From contig NZ_CP109487.1 of assembly GCF_036227605.1 (NCBI RefSeq), positions 5,495,001 to 5,559,000 of the forward strand: DNA of 64,000 bases. Direction: 5' to 3'. This stretch comes from Streptomyces sp. NBC_01439. Its GTDB lineage: Bacteria; Actinomycetota; Actinomycetes; Streptomycetales; Streptomycetaceae. A model generated the notes under the pieces. The model did no database searches. It saw nothing but the letters and a program-made list of their open reading frames with translations, and was not told the DNA's origin. The position numbers were made by a program, and so were the translations under genes. Shown here piece by piece: positions 25,084 to 33,998 of the stretch (the stretch's first letter is position 1; the number at the start of each line of letters is the position of its first letter).

Positions 25084-26904
25084 TCAGCCGCGGGGATAGC
25101 GGGCCAGCCAGCCGGGGGAGGCGGCGGTGGGGCCGTGCAGGCTCGGGCCCTGGGTGAGCTCCAGGGCGAAGTCGTCGGCGAGTTCCAGCAGCGCGGCGCG
25201 GCCTTCGAGCTCGGCGAGCCAGGCGGCCGGGAGGGCCGTCTCTCCGTGCAGGGCGCCCAGCAGGGCCCCGCACAGGGCGCCGGCGGCGATGGAGTCACCG
25301 CCGTGGTTGACGGCGAGGCGCAGGCCCTGCGGGACGTCCTCGGCGACCAGGGCGCAGTAGAGGGCGACGGCGAGGGCGTCGGCGGCGTCCTCGGGCCCGT
25401 CGCCGCCGGGGGAGAGGGATTCGACGGCATCGGGCCCGGGCGAGCCCTGCGTGACGGCGGCCAGGGCGCGCTGAAGGGCGTCCGTGACGGGCTGGTGCCC
25501 GGGGCGGGCGCCCAGCAGACCGAGGGTGCGCTGGACGACGGAGTCGAGGGAGTCGCCGCGGACCAGGCCGTGGACGATGACGGCGACGGCTCCGGCCGAC
25601 AGGTGGGCGGTGGGGTGGCCGTGGCTCTGCGCGGCGCACTCGACGGACAACTGGAGGACGAGGGCGGGCTCCCAGCCGACCAGCAGCCCGAAGGGTGCGG
25701 AGCGGGAGGCGGCGGCCGCGTCGCGGGCGGTGGGGTTCTTCGGCTGTTCGAGGGTGCCGAGGACGTCGTCGGCGAAGCCGGTCAGGCAGGCGCGGTGCGG
25801 GGCGCGGCGGGCGTAGAGCCACTCCTCGCGCCCCAGCCAACCGTTGTCCTTGCGGCGTTCGTCGGGGCCCCAGTCGTGCTGGGTGGCGGCCCAGCGCAGG
25901 TACGCGTGGTGGAGGTCGGTGGGCGGGTGCCAGGCGCCGGTGTCGCGGCGCACGTGGGCCCGGATCAGCCCGTCCACGGTGAAGAGGGTGAGCTGGGTGG
26001 CGGCGGTGACCCGGCCGCGGCGCCCGAGGGCGGGGGCCGGACCGGTCAGGCCGTCCGGGCCGTGGGCCTCGCGGAGGGCGGCGAGGGAGAGGCCGGCGGC
26101 GGGTGCGCCGAGGGCGTCGCCGAGGGCGGAACCGAGGAGGGTGCCGCGGACGCGGCTGCGGAAGTCCTGCTGTTCGGCGCGGCCCCAGATGCCGGTGGCG
26201 ATGCCGCGGCCGAGGGTGCGGTTCGCCCCGGCGGGAGCCGGTCCCGCGCCGGGGCCCGCGCCGGGGCCGTGACCGGACGCGGCCGGGCCGCCGCCCGCCG
26301 GGCGATGACCGCCCGCGGGGCCGGGGCCAGGGCTACCGGCCGGGCTCGTGTCCGCCCGACGATGGCCGCCGACCGGCGCGGGCCCGGTGGCCCCCGCCGG
26401 GCCGTGACCGTCAGCGGGACCGGGAGTGCCGGCCGGGCCGGGGCCGCCTGTGAGGCTGGGGGTGCCTGCGGAGTCGTGGCCGCCCGTGGGGCCGGAGGCG
26501 CCCGCGGGGGTGGTGGCGTCCGCCGGGCCGTGGCCGCCCGTGGGGCCCGGGGCGTCTGCCGGGCCTTGACCGCCCGCCGCGTCGTGGCTGCCTGCCTGGC
26601 CGGGGCCGACTGCGGGGCCATGGCCGCCCGCGGGGCCAGAGGTGCCTGCGGGGCCACCGGTGCCCGCGGGGGTGGTGGCGTCTGCCGGGCCGTGGCCGCC
26701 GGGCGGGTTGGCACCGCCCGCAGGGACAGAGGTGACCGCGATGCCGGGGTCGGCCGGCGTGACGGGAGGGGCGGGGGCGTGCAGGGAGAGGGCGGGGGCG
26801 TCGGCCGTCGGGTTCTCGCCCGGGCCGGCCGTGGAGGCTGCGGGGCCGTGCCCGACCGGGCCCGTCGCGGAGCCCGTGTCGTTCGTACCGTTCACTGCGT
26901 CCAT
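25084..26904 (-). CDS. ADP-ribosylglycohydrolase-like protein, probably inactive, with collagen-like N-terminal region
   Basis: About 606 residues. Residues 1-235 are a low-complexity Gly/Pro/Ala/His tail (GHGPAGATGPAP-like units). The remaining 370 residues match the ADP-ribosylglycohydrolase fold (RGTLLGSALGDALGAP near 265, TLFTVDGLIRA near 305, AVNHGGDS near 538). The metal-binding motifs differ from active enzymes: TDDT reads TAAT, the GCGTVMR segment reads AAAASR, and GDSDTTGA reads GDSIAAGA. Active ARH enzymes need these acidic residues for two Mg ions, so I infer a pseudoenzyme or ADP-ribose binder. The start is uncertain because the frame is open to 27096. Confidence 0.78.
   Translation of the reverse strand: MDAVNGTNDTGSATGPVGHGPAASTAGPGENPTADAPALSLHAPAPPVTPADPGIAVTSVPAGGANPPGGHGPADATTPAGTGGPAGTSGPAGGHGPAVGPGQAGSHDAAGGQGPADAPGPTGGHGPADATTPAGASGPTGGHDSAGTPSLTGGPGPAGTPGPADGHGPAGATGPAPVGGHRRADTSPAGSPGPGPAGGHRPAGGGPAASGHGPGAGPGAGPAPAGANRTLGRGIATGIWGRAEQQDFRSRVRGTLLGSALGDALGAPAAGLSLAALREAHGPDGLTGPAPALGRRGRVTAATQLTLFTVDGLIRAHVRRDTGAWHPPTDLHHAYLRWAATQHDWGPDERRKDNGWLGREEWLYARRAPHRACLTGFADDVLGTLEQPKNPTARDAAAASRSAPFGLLVGWEPALVLQLSVECAAQSHGHPTAHLSAGAVAVIVHGLVRGDSLDSVVQRTLGLLGARPGHQPVTDALQRALAAVTQGSPGPDAVESLSPGGDGPEDAADALAVALYCALVAEDVPQGLRLAVNHGGDSIAAGALCGALLGALHGETALPAAWLAELEGRAALLELADDFALELTQGPSLHGPTAASPGWLARYPRG
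26240..26720. repeat. Degenerate GC-rich repeats coding the collagen-like tail
   Basis: Imperfect units built on GGGCCGTGGCCGCC and GGGGTGGTGGCGTC recur through this stretch and encode Gly-Pro-Ala-His tracts of the ARH-like protein. Such DNA slips easily, so length variation between strains is expected. Confidence 0.6.
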
Positions 26905-27180
26905 TCCCGGCACCGCGCCCCCCGCTGACGAGTCCACTCGATGCCCGGCGCCCCTACCCGTACCCGCCGCGCACGCGAACCCGCACTGTAGTGGACAGGA
27001 TCGATCGAAACCGGAAGCAGTCGGCCAGAGATCCCGTAAGTGAGCGCAGACCGGCCAGAATCCGAATACTTCCGGCCGCGACCCGGCAGGTGGCACGTTT
27101 TGTCAGTTGCCTTCGGGTCGGTCGTTTTCGGTCACGCCTCGTTCATCGGACGTTCTCCGCGGCCACCCAGCCTCGGAGCC

Positions 27181-27263
27181 ATGAAGAAGGCCCTCCTCGC
27201 CGCGACCGCCGTCGCGACGCCCGTGAGCTGAAGGAGCTGAAGAAGGACCTCCTGGTCGGCTGA
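27181..27263 (+). pseudogene. Remnant of a tiny secreted-peptide gene
   Basis: ATG 27181 gives MKKALLAATAVATPVS and a stop at 27231, a truncated signal-peptide-like sequence. In another frame the DNA continues as ELKELKKDLLVG to a stop at 27263. A single shift would join both into a peptide of about 27 residues. The stretch 26905-27180 before it holds only promoter-like AT-richer DNA. Confidence 0.25.
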
Positions 27264-27324
27264 TCCGGACCGGCCGACCGGCCACGAGCGGGATACCGAC
27301 CGGCCGGCCGGGATCCCCTTCCGT

Positions 27325-29901
27325 TCAGTCCAGTACGGGGAGCAGTTCGGGCAGGTGCCCGTCCGAGGCGCGGGCCGCTTCCTGCCGCTCCTGCGGCACC
27401 TCCCCGTACAGCGTCGTACGGGCCTTCGCGGGCCGCCCGGCCGCCTCCGCGACCGCGATCAGGTCCTGCACCGACTTGTACGAGCCGTAACTCGACCCGG
27501 CCATGCGCGAGATGGTCTCCTCCATCAGCGTGCCGCCCAGGTCGTTCGCCCCGGACCGGAGCATCTCGGCCGCGCCGTCCGCCCCCAGCTTCACCCAGCT
27601 CGTCTGGATGTTGTGGATGTGCGGGTGCAGCAGGATCCGGGCCATCGCCGTCACCGCCCGGTTGTCACGGACCGTCGGACCCGGCCGCGCGATGCCCGCC
27701 AGGTACACGGGCGCGTTGGTGTGGATGAAGGGGAGCGTCACGAACTCCGTGAAGCCACCGGTCTGCTGTTGGATCCGCGACAGCGTGCGGAAGTGGCCGA
27801 GCCAGTGCCGCGGCTGGTCCACGTGCCCGTACATCATCGTGGACGAGGAGCGGATGCCGAGCTCGTGCGCGGTGGTGATGACGTCGATCCAGTCGGCCGT
27901 CGGCAGCTTGCCCTTGGTCAGGACCCAGCGGACCTCGTCGTCCAGGATCTCCGCCGCCGTACCCGGGATCGAATCCAGGCCCGCCTCCTTGGCCGCCGTC
28001 AGCCAGTCCCGTACGGACATCCCCGTGCGGGTCGCCCCGTTGACCACCTCCATCGGCGAGAAGGCGTGCACGTGCATGCCGGGCACCCGCTGCTTCACCG
28101 CGCGCGCGATGTCGAAGTATGCCGTCCCGGGCAGGTCCGGGTGGATGCCGCCCTGCATGCACACCTCGACCGCGCCCACGTCCCAGGCCTGGGCGGCCCG
28201 GTCGGCGACCTGGTCGAGGGAGAGGGTGTAGGCGTCGGCGTCCGTGCGGCGCTGCGCGAAGGCGCAGAAGCGGCAGCCGGTGTAGCAGACGTTGGTGAAG
28301 TTGATGTTCCGCGTGACGATGTAGGTGACCTCGTCGCCCACCACCGACCTGCGCAGGTCGTCGGCGATGCGGCACAGCGCGTCCAGGGCCGGGCCGTCCG
28401 CGTGGAGCAGCGCCAGCGCCTGCGCGTCCGTCAGCTTCGTCGGATCGTCGGCGGCCTGGGCGAGGGCGCCCCGTACGTCGGTGTCGATGCGCTCCGCCAC
28501 CATGCCGGGCGCGGCCGCCTCCCGCAGCGCCTCCCAGTCCCCGTACACGTCGTCGAAGTCGTCGCGGCGGTCGCCGGTGCGGCCCTCGGTGTCGATGGTG
28601 GCGTGCAGGTCGGTGCGCCCGTACGCGGTGAAGCCCTCGTCGGGTTCCTGCCAGGGCCGGCCCTCGACCGTGGCGGCCTCGTCGGCCAGCCCGGTCTGTG
28701 GATCGGCCAGCGCCCGCACGTGCGGCAGCAGGCGCGGGTCCAACCAGGGTTCGCCGCGCTGGAGGAACTCCGGATAGATGGTGAGGCGTTCGCGCAGCTC
28801 GAAGCCGGCGGCGGCGGTGCGTGCGGCCAGCTCCTCGATGTGCGGCCAGGGGCGCTCGGGATTGACGTGGTCGGGGGTCAGCGGGGAGACCCCGCCCCAG
28901 TCGTCGATGCCCGCCCCGATGAGCAGCGCGTACTCGGCGTCCACCAGGTTCGGCGGGGCCTGGATCCGCGCGCTCGGGCCCAGGATGTGCCGGGCGACGG
29001 CGATGGCGGCGGCCAGCTCCTCCAGCTCCGCGTCCGGCATGCCGCGCATGGCGGTGTCCGGCTTGGCGCGGAAGTTCTGGACGATGACCTCCTGGATGCC
29101 GTGGTAGGCGCGCTGGATCCGCCGGAGCTCGAAGAACGCCTCGGCCCGCTCCTCGTAGGACTCGCCGATGCCGATGAGCACGCCGGTGGTGAAGGGGACG
29201 TTGGAGCGGCCGGCGTCCTCCAGCACCCGCAGTCGTACGGCCGGGTCCTTGTCGGGGGAGCCGTGGTGGGGGCCGCCCGGCTCGGACCACAGGCGGGTGG
29301 CGGTGGTCTCCAGCATCATGCCCATGCTGGGCGCGACCGGCTTGAGCCGCTGGAGGTCGGACCAGGACATGACGCCGGGGTTGAGGTGCGGCAGCAGGCC
29401 GGTCTCCTCCAGGACCCGGATCGCCATGGCGCGGACGTAGGCGAGGGTGTCGTCGTAGCCGTGCGCGTCGAGCCACTCGCGGGCCTCGGGCCAGCGGTCC
29501 TCGGGGCGGTCGCCGAGGGTGAAGAGCGCTTCCTTGCAGCCCATTGCCGCGCCCTGGCGGGCGATGTCGAGGACCTCGTCGGGGGAGAGGTACATCCCGT
29601 GGCCGCTCTTGCGGAGCTTGCCGGGGACGGTGACGAAGGTGCAGTAGTGGCACCTGTCGCGGCAGAGGCGGGTGAGGGGGATGAAGACCTTGCGGGAGTA
29701 GGTGATGACACCGGGCCGCCCGGCGGCGGTGAGCCCGGCGTCCCTCACCCGTGCGGCGGAGGCGGCGAGGTCGCCCAGGTCCTCGCCGCGCGCCTGGAGG
29801 AGTACGGCCGCCTCGGTCGCGTCGAGCGCGACGCCGTCGCGGGCCCGCCGGAGCGCGCGGCGCATCGCGTTTTCGGTCGGAGCGTCACTCGGAGTGGTCA
29901 T
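27325..29901 (-). CDS. fbiC: FbiC, bifunctional 7,8-didemethyl-8-hydroxy-5-deazariboflavin (FO) synthase
   Basis: An 858-residue fusion of the CofG and CofH radical-SAM enzymes, the actinobacterial form that builds the F420 chromophore FO from tyrosine and a ribityl-pyrimidine. Cys80, Cys84 and Cys87 in LCRDRCHYC form the first CxxxCxxC cluster. A second CYTGCRFC lies near residue 538. Both halves have full length, including GGIHPDLPG and [14 protein letters not shown] in the CofH half. The product supports the F420-type LLM enzymes and the DDN-like nitroreductase of this window. It is monocistronic, divergent from nothing; an SDR gene lies 51 bases upstream on the same strand. Confidence 0.97.
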   Translation of the reverse strand: MTTPSDAPTENAMRRALRRARDGVALDATEAAVLLQARGEDLGDLAASAARVRDAGLTAAGRPGVITYSRKVFIPLTRLCRDRCHYCTFVTVPGKLRKSGHGMYLSPDEVLDIARQGAAMGCKEALFTLGDRPEDRWPEAREWLDAHGYDDTLAYVRAMAIRVLEETGLLPHLNPGVMSWSDLQRLKPVAPSMGMMLETTATRLWSEPGGPHHGSPDKDPAVRLRVLEDAGRSNVPFTTGVLIGIGESYEERAEAFFELRRIQRAYHGIQEVIVQNFRAKPDTAMRGMPDAELEELAAAIAVARHILGPSARIQAPPNLVDAEYALLIGAGIDDWGGVSPLTPDHVNPERPWPHIEELAARTAAAGFELRERLTIYPEFLQRGEPWLDPRLLPHVRALADPQTGLADEAATVEGRPWQEPDEGFTAYGRTDLHATIDTEGRTGDRRDDFDDVYGDWEALREAAAPGMVAERIDTDVRGALAQAADDPTKLTDAQALALLHADGPALDALCRIADDLRRSVVGDEVTYIVTRNINFTNVCYTGCRFCAFAQRRTDADAYTLSLDQVADRAAQAWDVGAVEVCMQGGIHPDLPGTAYFDIARAVKQRVPGMHVHAFSPMEVVNGATRTGMSVRDWLTAAKEAGLDSIPGTAAEILDDEVRWVLTKGKLPTADWIDVITTAHELGIRSSSTMMYGHVDQPRHWLGHFRTLSRIQQQTGGFTEFVTLPFIHTNAPVYLAGIARPGPTVRDNRAVTAMARILLHPHIHNIQTSWVKLGADGAAEMLRSGANDLGGTLMEETISRMAGSSYGSYKSVQDLIAVAEAAGRPAKARTTLYGEVPQERQEAARASDGHLPELLPVLD

Positions 29902-29952
29902 GGGCCGAGCATACGATCCGACGTTGCGGCGGTGGGGCGGCCGGGGAGTGGC

Positions 29953-30735
29953 TCATCTCATCAGCTCACCCGCGTTGACCAGCAGCGACTGGCCGGTTAT
30001 CGCCCGCGCCCGGTCGGAGGCGAAGAACACCGCGGCATCCGCCACGTCCCCGTCGGTGGCGAGATCGGGCAGTGCCATGCGCTGCGTGAGCCGGGCGTGC
30101 ACCTCGGCTTCGGGGACGCCCTCGGTATGGGCGGTGAAGGTGACGAAGGCCTGCACGGGCGGCCCCCACATCCAGCCGGGCAGCACGGTGTTGACGCGGA
30201 TCCGGTGTGGGCCGAGCTCGCGGGCCATGGAGTACATGGCGGAGGTCAGCGCCCCCTTGGAAGCGGCGTACGCGGCCTGCTGCACCTCGTTGGGCGCGGC
30301 GACGGCGGACTGCGTCCCGATGACCACGACGGCCCCGCCGCGCTCCTTGAGGCCGGGCAGGGCGGCCCGGGTCATCCGCAGGGTCCCCAGCAGGTTCACG
30401 TCGATGATCTGCTGCCAGGTCCCGAAGTCGGCGTCCTGCAGCCCTCCGAAGTACGAGTCCCAGGCGGCGACGTGCACGACGCCGTCGATCCGGCCGAAGC
30501 GCGTGAGCGCGAGCGCGGCGAGCGCCTCGCACTGCGCCTCGTCGGTGATGTCGGTCGCCAGGTGCGCGGTGTGCGTGCCGTCGGGGTCGATCTCCGCGGC
30601 GGATTTGGCGAGATTCGCCTCGGTCCGCGCCCCGAGCACGGCGTTCCCGCCGTCGCGCACGACGGCGGCCGCCACCTGATGCCCGAGCCCGGCCCCGACC
30701 CCGGAGACGATGACGGTCTTCCCTTGCAGCAGCAT
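29953..30735 (-). CDS. SDR-family oxidoreductase under the CTGACG operator
   Basis: A 260-residue short-chain dehydrogenase. Seen: VIVSGVGAGLGHQVA (Gly-rich motif with SGVGAGLG), a HVAAWDS segment in place of NNAG, the catalytic Y-x3-K in YAASKGAL, and RVNTVLPGWMWG. A GTG at 30753 is in frame, but ATG 30735 has GGAGGT five bases upstream. The operator at 30764 links it to the 1.1-7.5 kb cluster, whose products it may share. The substrate is unknown. Confidence 0.87.
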   Translation of the reverse strand: MLLQGKTVIVSGVGAGLGHQVAAAVVRDGGNAVLGARTEANLAKSAAEIDPDGTHTAHLATDITDEAQCEALAALALTRFGRIDGVVHVAAWDSYFGGLQDADFGTWQQIIDVNLLGTLRMTRAALPGLKERGGAVVVIGTQSAVAAPNEVQQAAYAASKGALTSAMYSMARELGPHRIRVNTVLPGWMWGPPVQAFVTFTAHTEGVPEAEVHARLTQRMALPDLATDGDVADAAVFFASDRARAITGQSLLVNAGELMR

Positions 30736-30763
30736 GACGGACCTCCGGGGCACACGACTATAT

Positions 30764-30778
30764 CTGACGGCGCGTCAG
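30764..30778. promoter_or_regulatory. Palindromic operator CTGACG-N3-CGTCAG, copy 3
   Basis: A perfect 6+3+6 palindrome with centre GCG, 29 bases before the SDR start. The arms are identical to copies 1 and 2. Confidence 0.72.
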
Positions 30779-30883
30779 GCTACGGTGTGGGTGCGACGGT
30801 GTGAAGGGTCGCGGACCTGAAGAGCGGCGGAGGCGGCGGCCGCCGTTGCCGCCGGCGGCTCGTGCGGCTTCGTCATCCACGGG

Positions 30884-31387
30884 TCACCACAGGGGCAGCC
30901 CCGCGCGCCGGAGCTTCAGCAAGGATTCGGACCCGAAGGCTTCCAGGTCGGCCGCATAGGGCCGTACGCCCGGGTGGTCGCCGCAGAAGGTGACGTTCGC
31001 CGTGAGGTGGTCGTCGTTCAGGCCGCCGTAGGACAGGGAGACGTACGCGGAGACCTCCACGGCGGAGCGCAGCGCGTCCGTACGCAGAAGACAGCTGCGC
31101 GCGTACGCCACGCAACGCCGCAGCAGCCTCGACTCCCGCTCCTCCCCGGCGGCCGGGAGGTCGTGGTCCGTCATGCCGCGACCGTTGACGGTGTACTCCT
31201 CGTGCACCACGTCCGAGAACGGTCCCGGCGGAGCCGACTTCAGCGCCGACAAGACGTGCGCGCCGCCGGAGGTGACCTCCCAGCCGCCTTCGGCGATCCG
31301 AAGGAATCCGGGAGGAACCTCGTCCGGGGTGATGCCCCCGGTGTCGACCCGGCCCAGCAGGCGGGCCATCGAGCGGTTCATTTCCAT
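30884..31387 (-). CDS. Hypothetical protein, last gene of an unknown cluster
   Basis: A 167-residue soluble protein with no recognised family. GGAGGA lies six bases before ATG 31387. It overlaps the upstream gene by 10 bases, so it is surely cotranscribed. A predicted beta-rich C-terminal half (EVSAYVSLSYGGLNDDHLTANVTF) stands out. It forms one strand-consistent cluster with the genes up to 33096. Confidence 0.65.
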   Translation of the reverse strand: MEMNRSMARLLGRVDTGGITPDEVPPGFLRIAEGGWEVTSGGAHVLSALKSAPPGPFSDVVHEEYTVNGRGMTDHDLPAAGEERESRLLRRCVAYARSCLLRTDALRSAVEVSAYVSLSYGGLNDDHLTANVTFCGDHPGVRPYAADLEAFGSESLLKLRRAGLPLW

Positions 31388-32196
31388 GCGCCGTCCTCCC
31401 CCGGGTCACCTTGCCGGTCAGCCGCGCCCGGCGAGCAGCGTCCGGCGAGCAGCGTCCGCACGTGCGCGTTGCCGCTGCGGTACAGATGATCGGCCAGCGC
31501 CTGCCCGGCCGGCCCGTCGGCCCGGTGCACCGCGGCGACGGCATGGGCCATGACGCGACCCGACGGAGCGGCCCGCAGGATCTGCAGGACGAGCTCCACG
31601 GCCAGATCCTCGTCGACGACGACAACGGAGTTGGCGAGATCGACGAGCTGGGTCGCCACGTCGAACCGGCACGGGATCCCGGCCGTGAGGGACCCGAGGC
31701 TTCGGCGGACGACGTCACGGATGTCCGGAAGACAGGCCCGCACCACGTCCTCGTCCAGGTGGTCCCCGAGCTTCTCCTCGAAGTACTCGCGGTCGGCCAT
31801 CCGTATCAGCGACCGGAAGGTCTCCACCCGGAGCGCCGAAGACCCCTTCTCCTCGGCCAGCTCCCTACTGTCCGCCGCGGCTGCGGAGAGGTGCCCGTAG
31901 CTGCAGTCCACGGAGAACTTGCGGTCGATGACCAGGTCGTACCAGGGCGCCTTCCGCGGCTCAAGGCACGCCTCCCGCACCATCCGGTACCCCACGGGCT
32001 CACCCCAGGCCACCAGCGCCAGGCAGGCCAGAAACCTCTCGCGGTCCGCCGCCGACGCATCCCCGAGCAGGGAGACGAGCCCGGGCACGCGCTCCCGGTG
32101 CTCGGCGTGGTCGTAGCCGTCGTAGATGACGTCGTCGACGTCGTCGGTCCGCCGCCCCGCGAAATCGATTCCGAGCAACCCGTCGAACCGCGTCAT
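31378..32196 (-). CDS. Hypothetical helical (HEAT-like) protein
   Basis: A 272-residue protein, mostly helical and Leu/Ala/Val/Asp-rich, with possible HEAT-like repeats in the second half (VVRACLPDIRDVVRRSLGSL, and LVDLANSVVVVDEDLAVELV). There is no signal peptide or membrane segment and no recognised catalytic motif. A purine-rich SD precedes ATG 32196. It overlaps the next gene by 10 bases and follows the 32238 gene after 41 bases. Confidence 0.65.
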   Translation of the reverse strand: MTRFDGLLGIDFAGRRTDDVDDVIYDGYDHAEHRERVPGLVSLLGDASAADRERFLACLALVAWGEPVGYRMVREACLEPRKAPWYDLVIDRKFSVDCSYGHLSAAAADSRELAEEKGSSALRVETFRSLIRMADREYFEEKLGDHLDEDVVRACLPDIRDVVRRSLGSLTAGIPCRFDVATQLVDLANSVVVVDEDLAVELVLQILRAAPSGRVMAHAVAAVHRADGPAGQALADHLYRSGNAHVRTLLAGRCSPGAADRQGDPGEDGAWK

Positions 32197-32237
32197 GCCC
32201 CCTGCCCTCCTGCCCTCTGCTGATGCCCCGGGTTCGC

Positions 32238-32678
32238 TCAGAGCGGTCGTGCCGCGCTGCGGAATTTGTTCAGGGCGGCTGTGACATCGCCTCGGACGCC
32301 ATCGTCAGCGGGCAGCGCTTCCAGCGTCGCATCGGTCAGTTCCTCGGCGGCGCGGAGCACGGCGGCTGCCAGCGCGGCGCGGCTGACCACTGCCAATTTT
32401 CCCGATGTGGACGTCACGCTGATCCCGGCCTTCGTCGCCCTGAAGGCCAATCGGAAGGAGCTGCCCACGCCGACGAAGGACGCGGTGGTGCTTCGCCCCT
32501 GCAACAAGACGCGCAGGGTGTCGAGGAGCAGGACGACGGAGATGTGGATCATCATCCCCTGATCGGGGCTCCTGCCGGCCGAGCTCGTTCCTCCCAGCTC
32601 CCCCTGCCAGACCATGTCTCCGAAATCGAAACCGCTGGGATCCCCCTGGCCGGGTCGGAGGGTGAACCTCACGATCAC
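32238..32678 (-). CDS. Hypothetical protein coupled to the S1-like gene
   Basis: A 146-residue protein if GTG 32678 is used; this start overlaps the upstream stop (GTGA) and has GGGGAG upstream. A longer frame without this overlap is less likely. Beta-rich first half (RFTLRPGQG, FVGVGSSFRLAFRATKAGISV) and a helical C-terminus (ALAAAVLRAAEELTDATLEA). The family is unknown. Confidence 0.6.
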   Translation of the reverse strand: MIVRFTLRPGQGDPSGFDFGDMVWQGELGGTSSAGRSPDQGMMIHISVVLLLDTLRVLLQGRSTTASFVGVGSSFRLAFRATKAGISVTSTSGKLAVVSRAALAAAVLRAAEELTDATLEALPADDGVRGDVTAALNKFRSAARPL

Positions 32679-32968
32679 GACTCGCGGCTCCCCTTCCGGG
32701 CGGGATCGCGCAGCACGCGGGCGATGTCGATGTCCGTCGTGAGAGCGCTCAGCCGGGGAGGGACCCGTGAGTCGTCCAGGACGACGGCATGGAGGCGGTC
32801 CCCGACCTGTGGAGGCGGTACGTCCGGCGACCACCAGGACGGATGCTTGGCCTGGTCGACGAACCCGGTGATGCCATCGGCGTCGACCTGCGACCCATAA
32901 GGGGCAACAGCGGTGACGACGACGTCGACTTCCTGGTGATCCACCAGCGTCACGGGGACCTCCACCAC
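32675..32968 (-). CDS. S1/OB-fold-like protein, possibly the 3' part of a frameshifted gene
   Basis: A 97-residue reading frame. EVDVVVTAVAPYGSQVDADGITGFVDQ followed by VGDRLHAVVLDD and PRLSAL has the strand pattern of an S1 RNA-binding OB fold. The GTG start at 32968 lies inside the preceding frame (32950-33096), which has a similar but incomplete S1-like beginning. One base inserted near 32970 would join both into a protein of about 145 residues. Alternatively the two are separate, coupled genes. Confidence 0.55.
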   Translation of the reverse strand: MVEVPVTLVDHQEVDVVVTAVAPYGSQVDADGITGFVDQAKHPSWWSPDVPPPQVGDRLHAVVLDDSRVPPRLSALTTDIDIARVLRDPARKGSRES

Positions 32969-33096
32969 GGAGGGCCCACCCGTACTGCCAGCTGCTGATC
33001 GCGGTCGACGAGGTCCGCGACGACCTTCACCCTCCCCGCGACCCGGGCTCCCATGGGGTACCGGCTCTTGAGGTGCCCCCAGGATCCATCGCTCAC
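32950..33096 (-). CDS. Short S1-like N-terminal fragment, possibly frameshifted
   Basis: A 48-residue frame from GTG 33096 with an ideal GGAGGT six bases upstream. SWGHLKSRYPMGARVAGRV looks like the opening of an S1 domain (W...YP-G-x-V-x-G-x-V), but the frame stops before the domain ends. The excellent SD shows translation begins here. It overlaps the 32675-32968 frame by 19 bases; see that entry. Confidence 0.5.
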   Translation of the reverse strand: MSDGSWGHLKSRYPMGARVAGRVKVVADLVDRDQQLAVRVGPPWWRSP

Positions 33097-33343
33097 GCGG
33101 TCACCTCCCCACCCGTGCACTCGAATCGAACACAGCCTTTCACGCCGGCGCCCCGGTGGACGGTACGGGGTCCCTCGGGCCCGGGCTCGCTCCCGGCCGC
33201 GGGCCCGGCACGATCCGCCTCGGGCCGTGCCCCGGGCGCGGCGTGCCCGAGTCAGATCGTGACGCGGGCACAGGTGTGAAGGGGCCGGCACGCCCCGCCC
33301 CACCCCTGAGCCGGGGAGATCGACGGCTCAGTCCGGAAGGTCG

Positions 33344-33828
33344 TCACAGAACGGAACCATGCCTGTCCCCCAGTCGAAGCGGAATTTCCGGTGTGGCCGG
33401 GTCGAAGCTTACGGAGATTCCGCAGGGGGGTGTGTTCAGGTTTTGGTGGACCCATCCGTCGATTGCCAGGGCTGCTACTTCCGCCTGGTAGTCGGCGCCG
33501 GGGTAGGCGAAGGAGTTGATGACAACGATTCGGTGCCCGTCGGCGATGGGTGAAAGCTCTGTGGTGTGGAGTGAAAGTCCGTACGCAAGCCATGCGGCGT
33601 CCTTCCAGTAGACGTGGCCCACTGGAAGGCGCAGGTGCAGGCGTTGGTCCAGCTGGATGGCTCCCGATGGCGCGGATTCGGATTCTTCCGTGTGCGCCAG
33701 AAGATCGGCGGCCAGGCCGATTCCATCCTTCATGAACCTGTATTTGTACTGCACGCCAATCCCCGAGACTTCAGCATGTGGAATATGTTCCGGTCGAAGA
33801 AATTTTAGCTGCCGTATTTTTGTGGCAT
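33344..33828 (-). pseudogene. Unknown gene with a one-base shift at an A5 run, AT-rich
   Basis: A frame ending at 33344 encodes a coherent protein (HLRLPVGHVYWKDAAWLAYGL, HRIVVINSFAYPGADYQAEV). Its N-terminal part (IRQLKFLRPEHIPHAEVSG) has no start codon in frame. ATG 33828 starts MPQK and then runs into a stop; adding one A to the A5 run at 33817-33821 would join MPQK to IRQLKF and give 161 residues. If the shift is not real, GTG near 33760 or ATG 33733 could start a shorter protein. The stretch is AT-richer than its surroundings. No family is recognised. Confidence 0.5.
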
Positions 33829-33998
33829 TCCGGCATCCTCGTCTCTTCCTCCTTGAACGGCGGATGCCTGCCTTTTCCCTGCGCATGGTCCGCAGTGGCG
33901 TCCCCGTCGCGTCGACGGTCGATGCTCCGCGGGGGATGATCGGAGATGACCACACCCTCGTGGTGGAGGTCCGCGGCACGAGGCGAGGACGTGAGGGC

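Noticed and set aside
27355..30804. A plus-strand open frame of 1149 codons across fbiC and the SDR gene
   Set aside because: It is the GC-rich shadow of fbiC and the SDR, has Arg/Gly/Val/His-biased composition, no SD and no domain. The minus-strand genes are unambiguous.
33771..33836. A 21-residue Ser/Thr/Cys-containing peptide (MPECHKNTAAK...) as a lanthipeptide-like precursor
   Set aside because: No modification enzyme is nearby, it overlaps the N-terminus of a more credible frameshifted gene, and its leader is too short.
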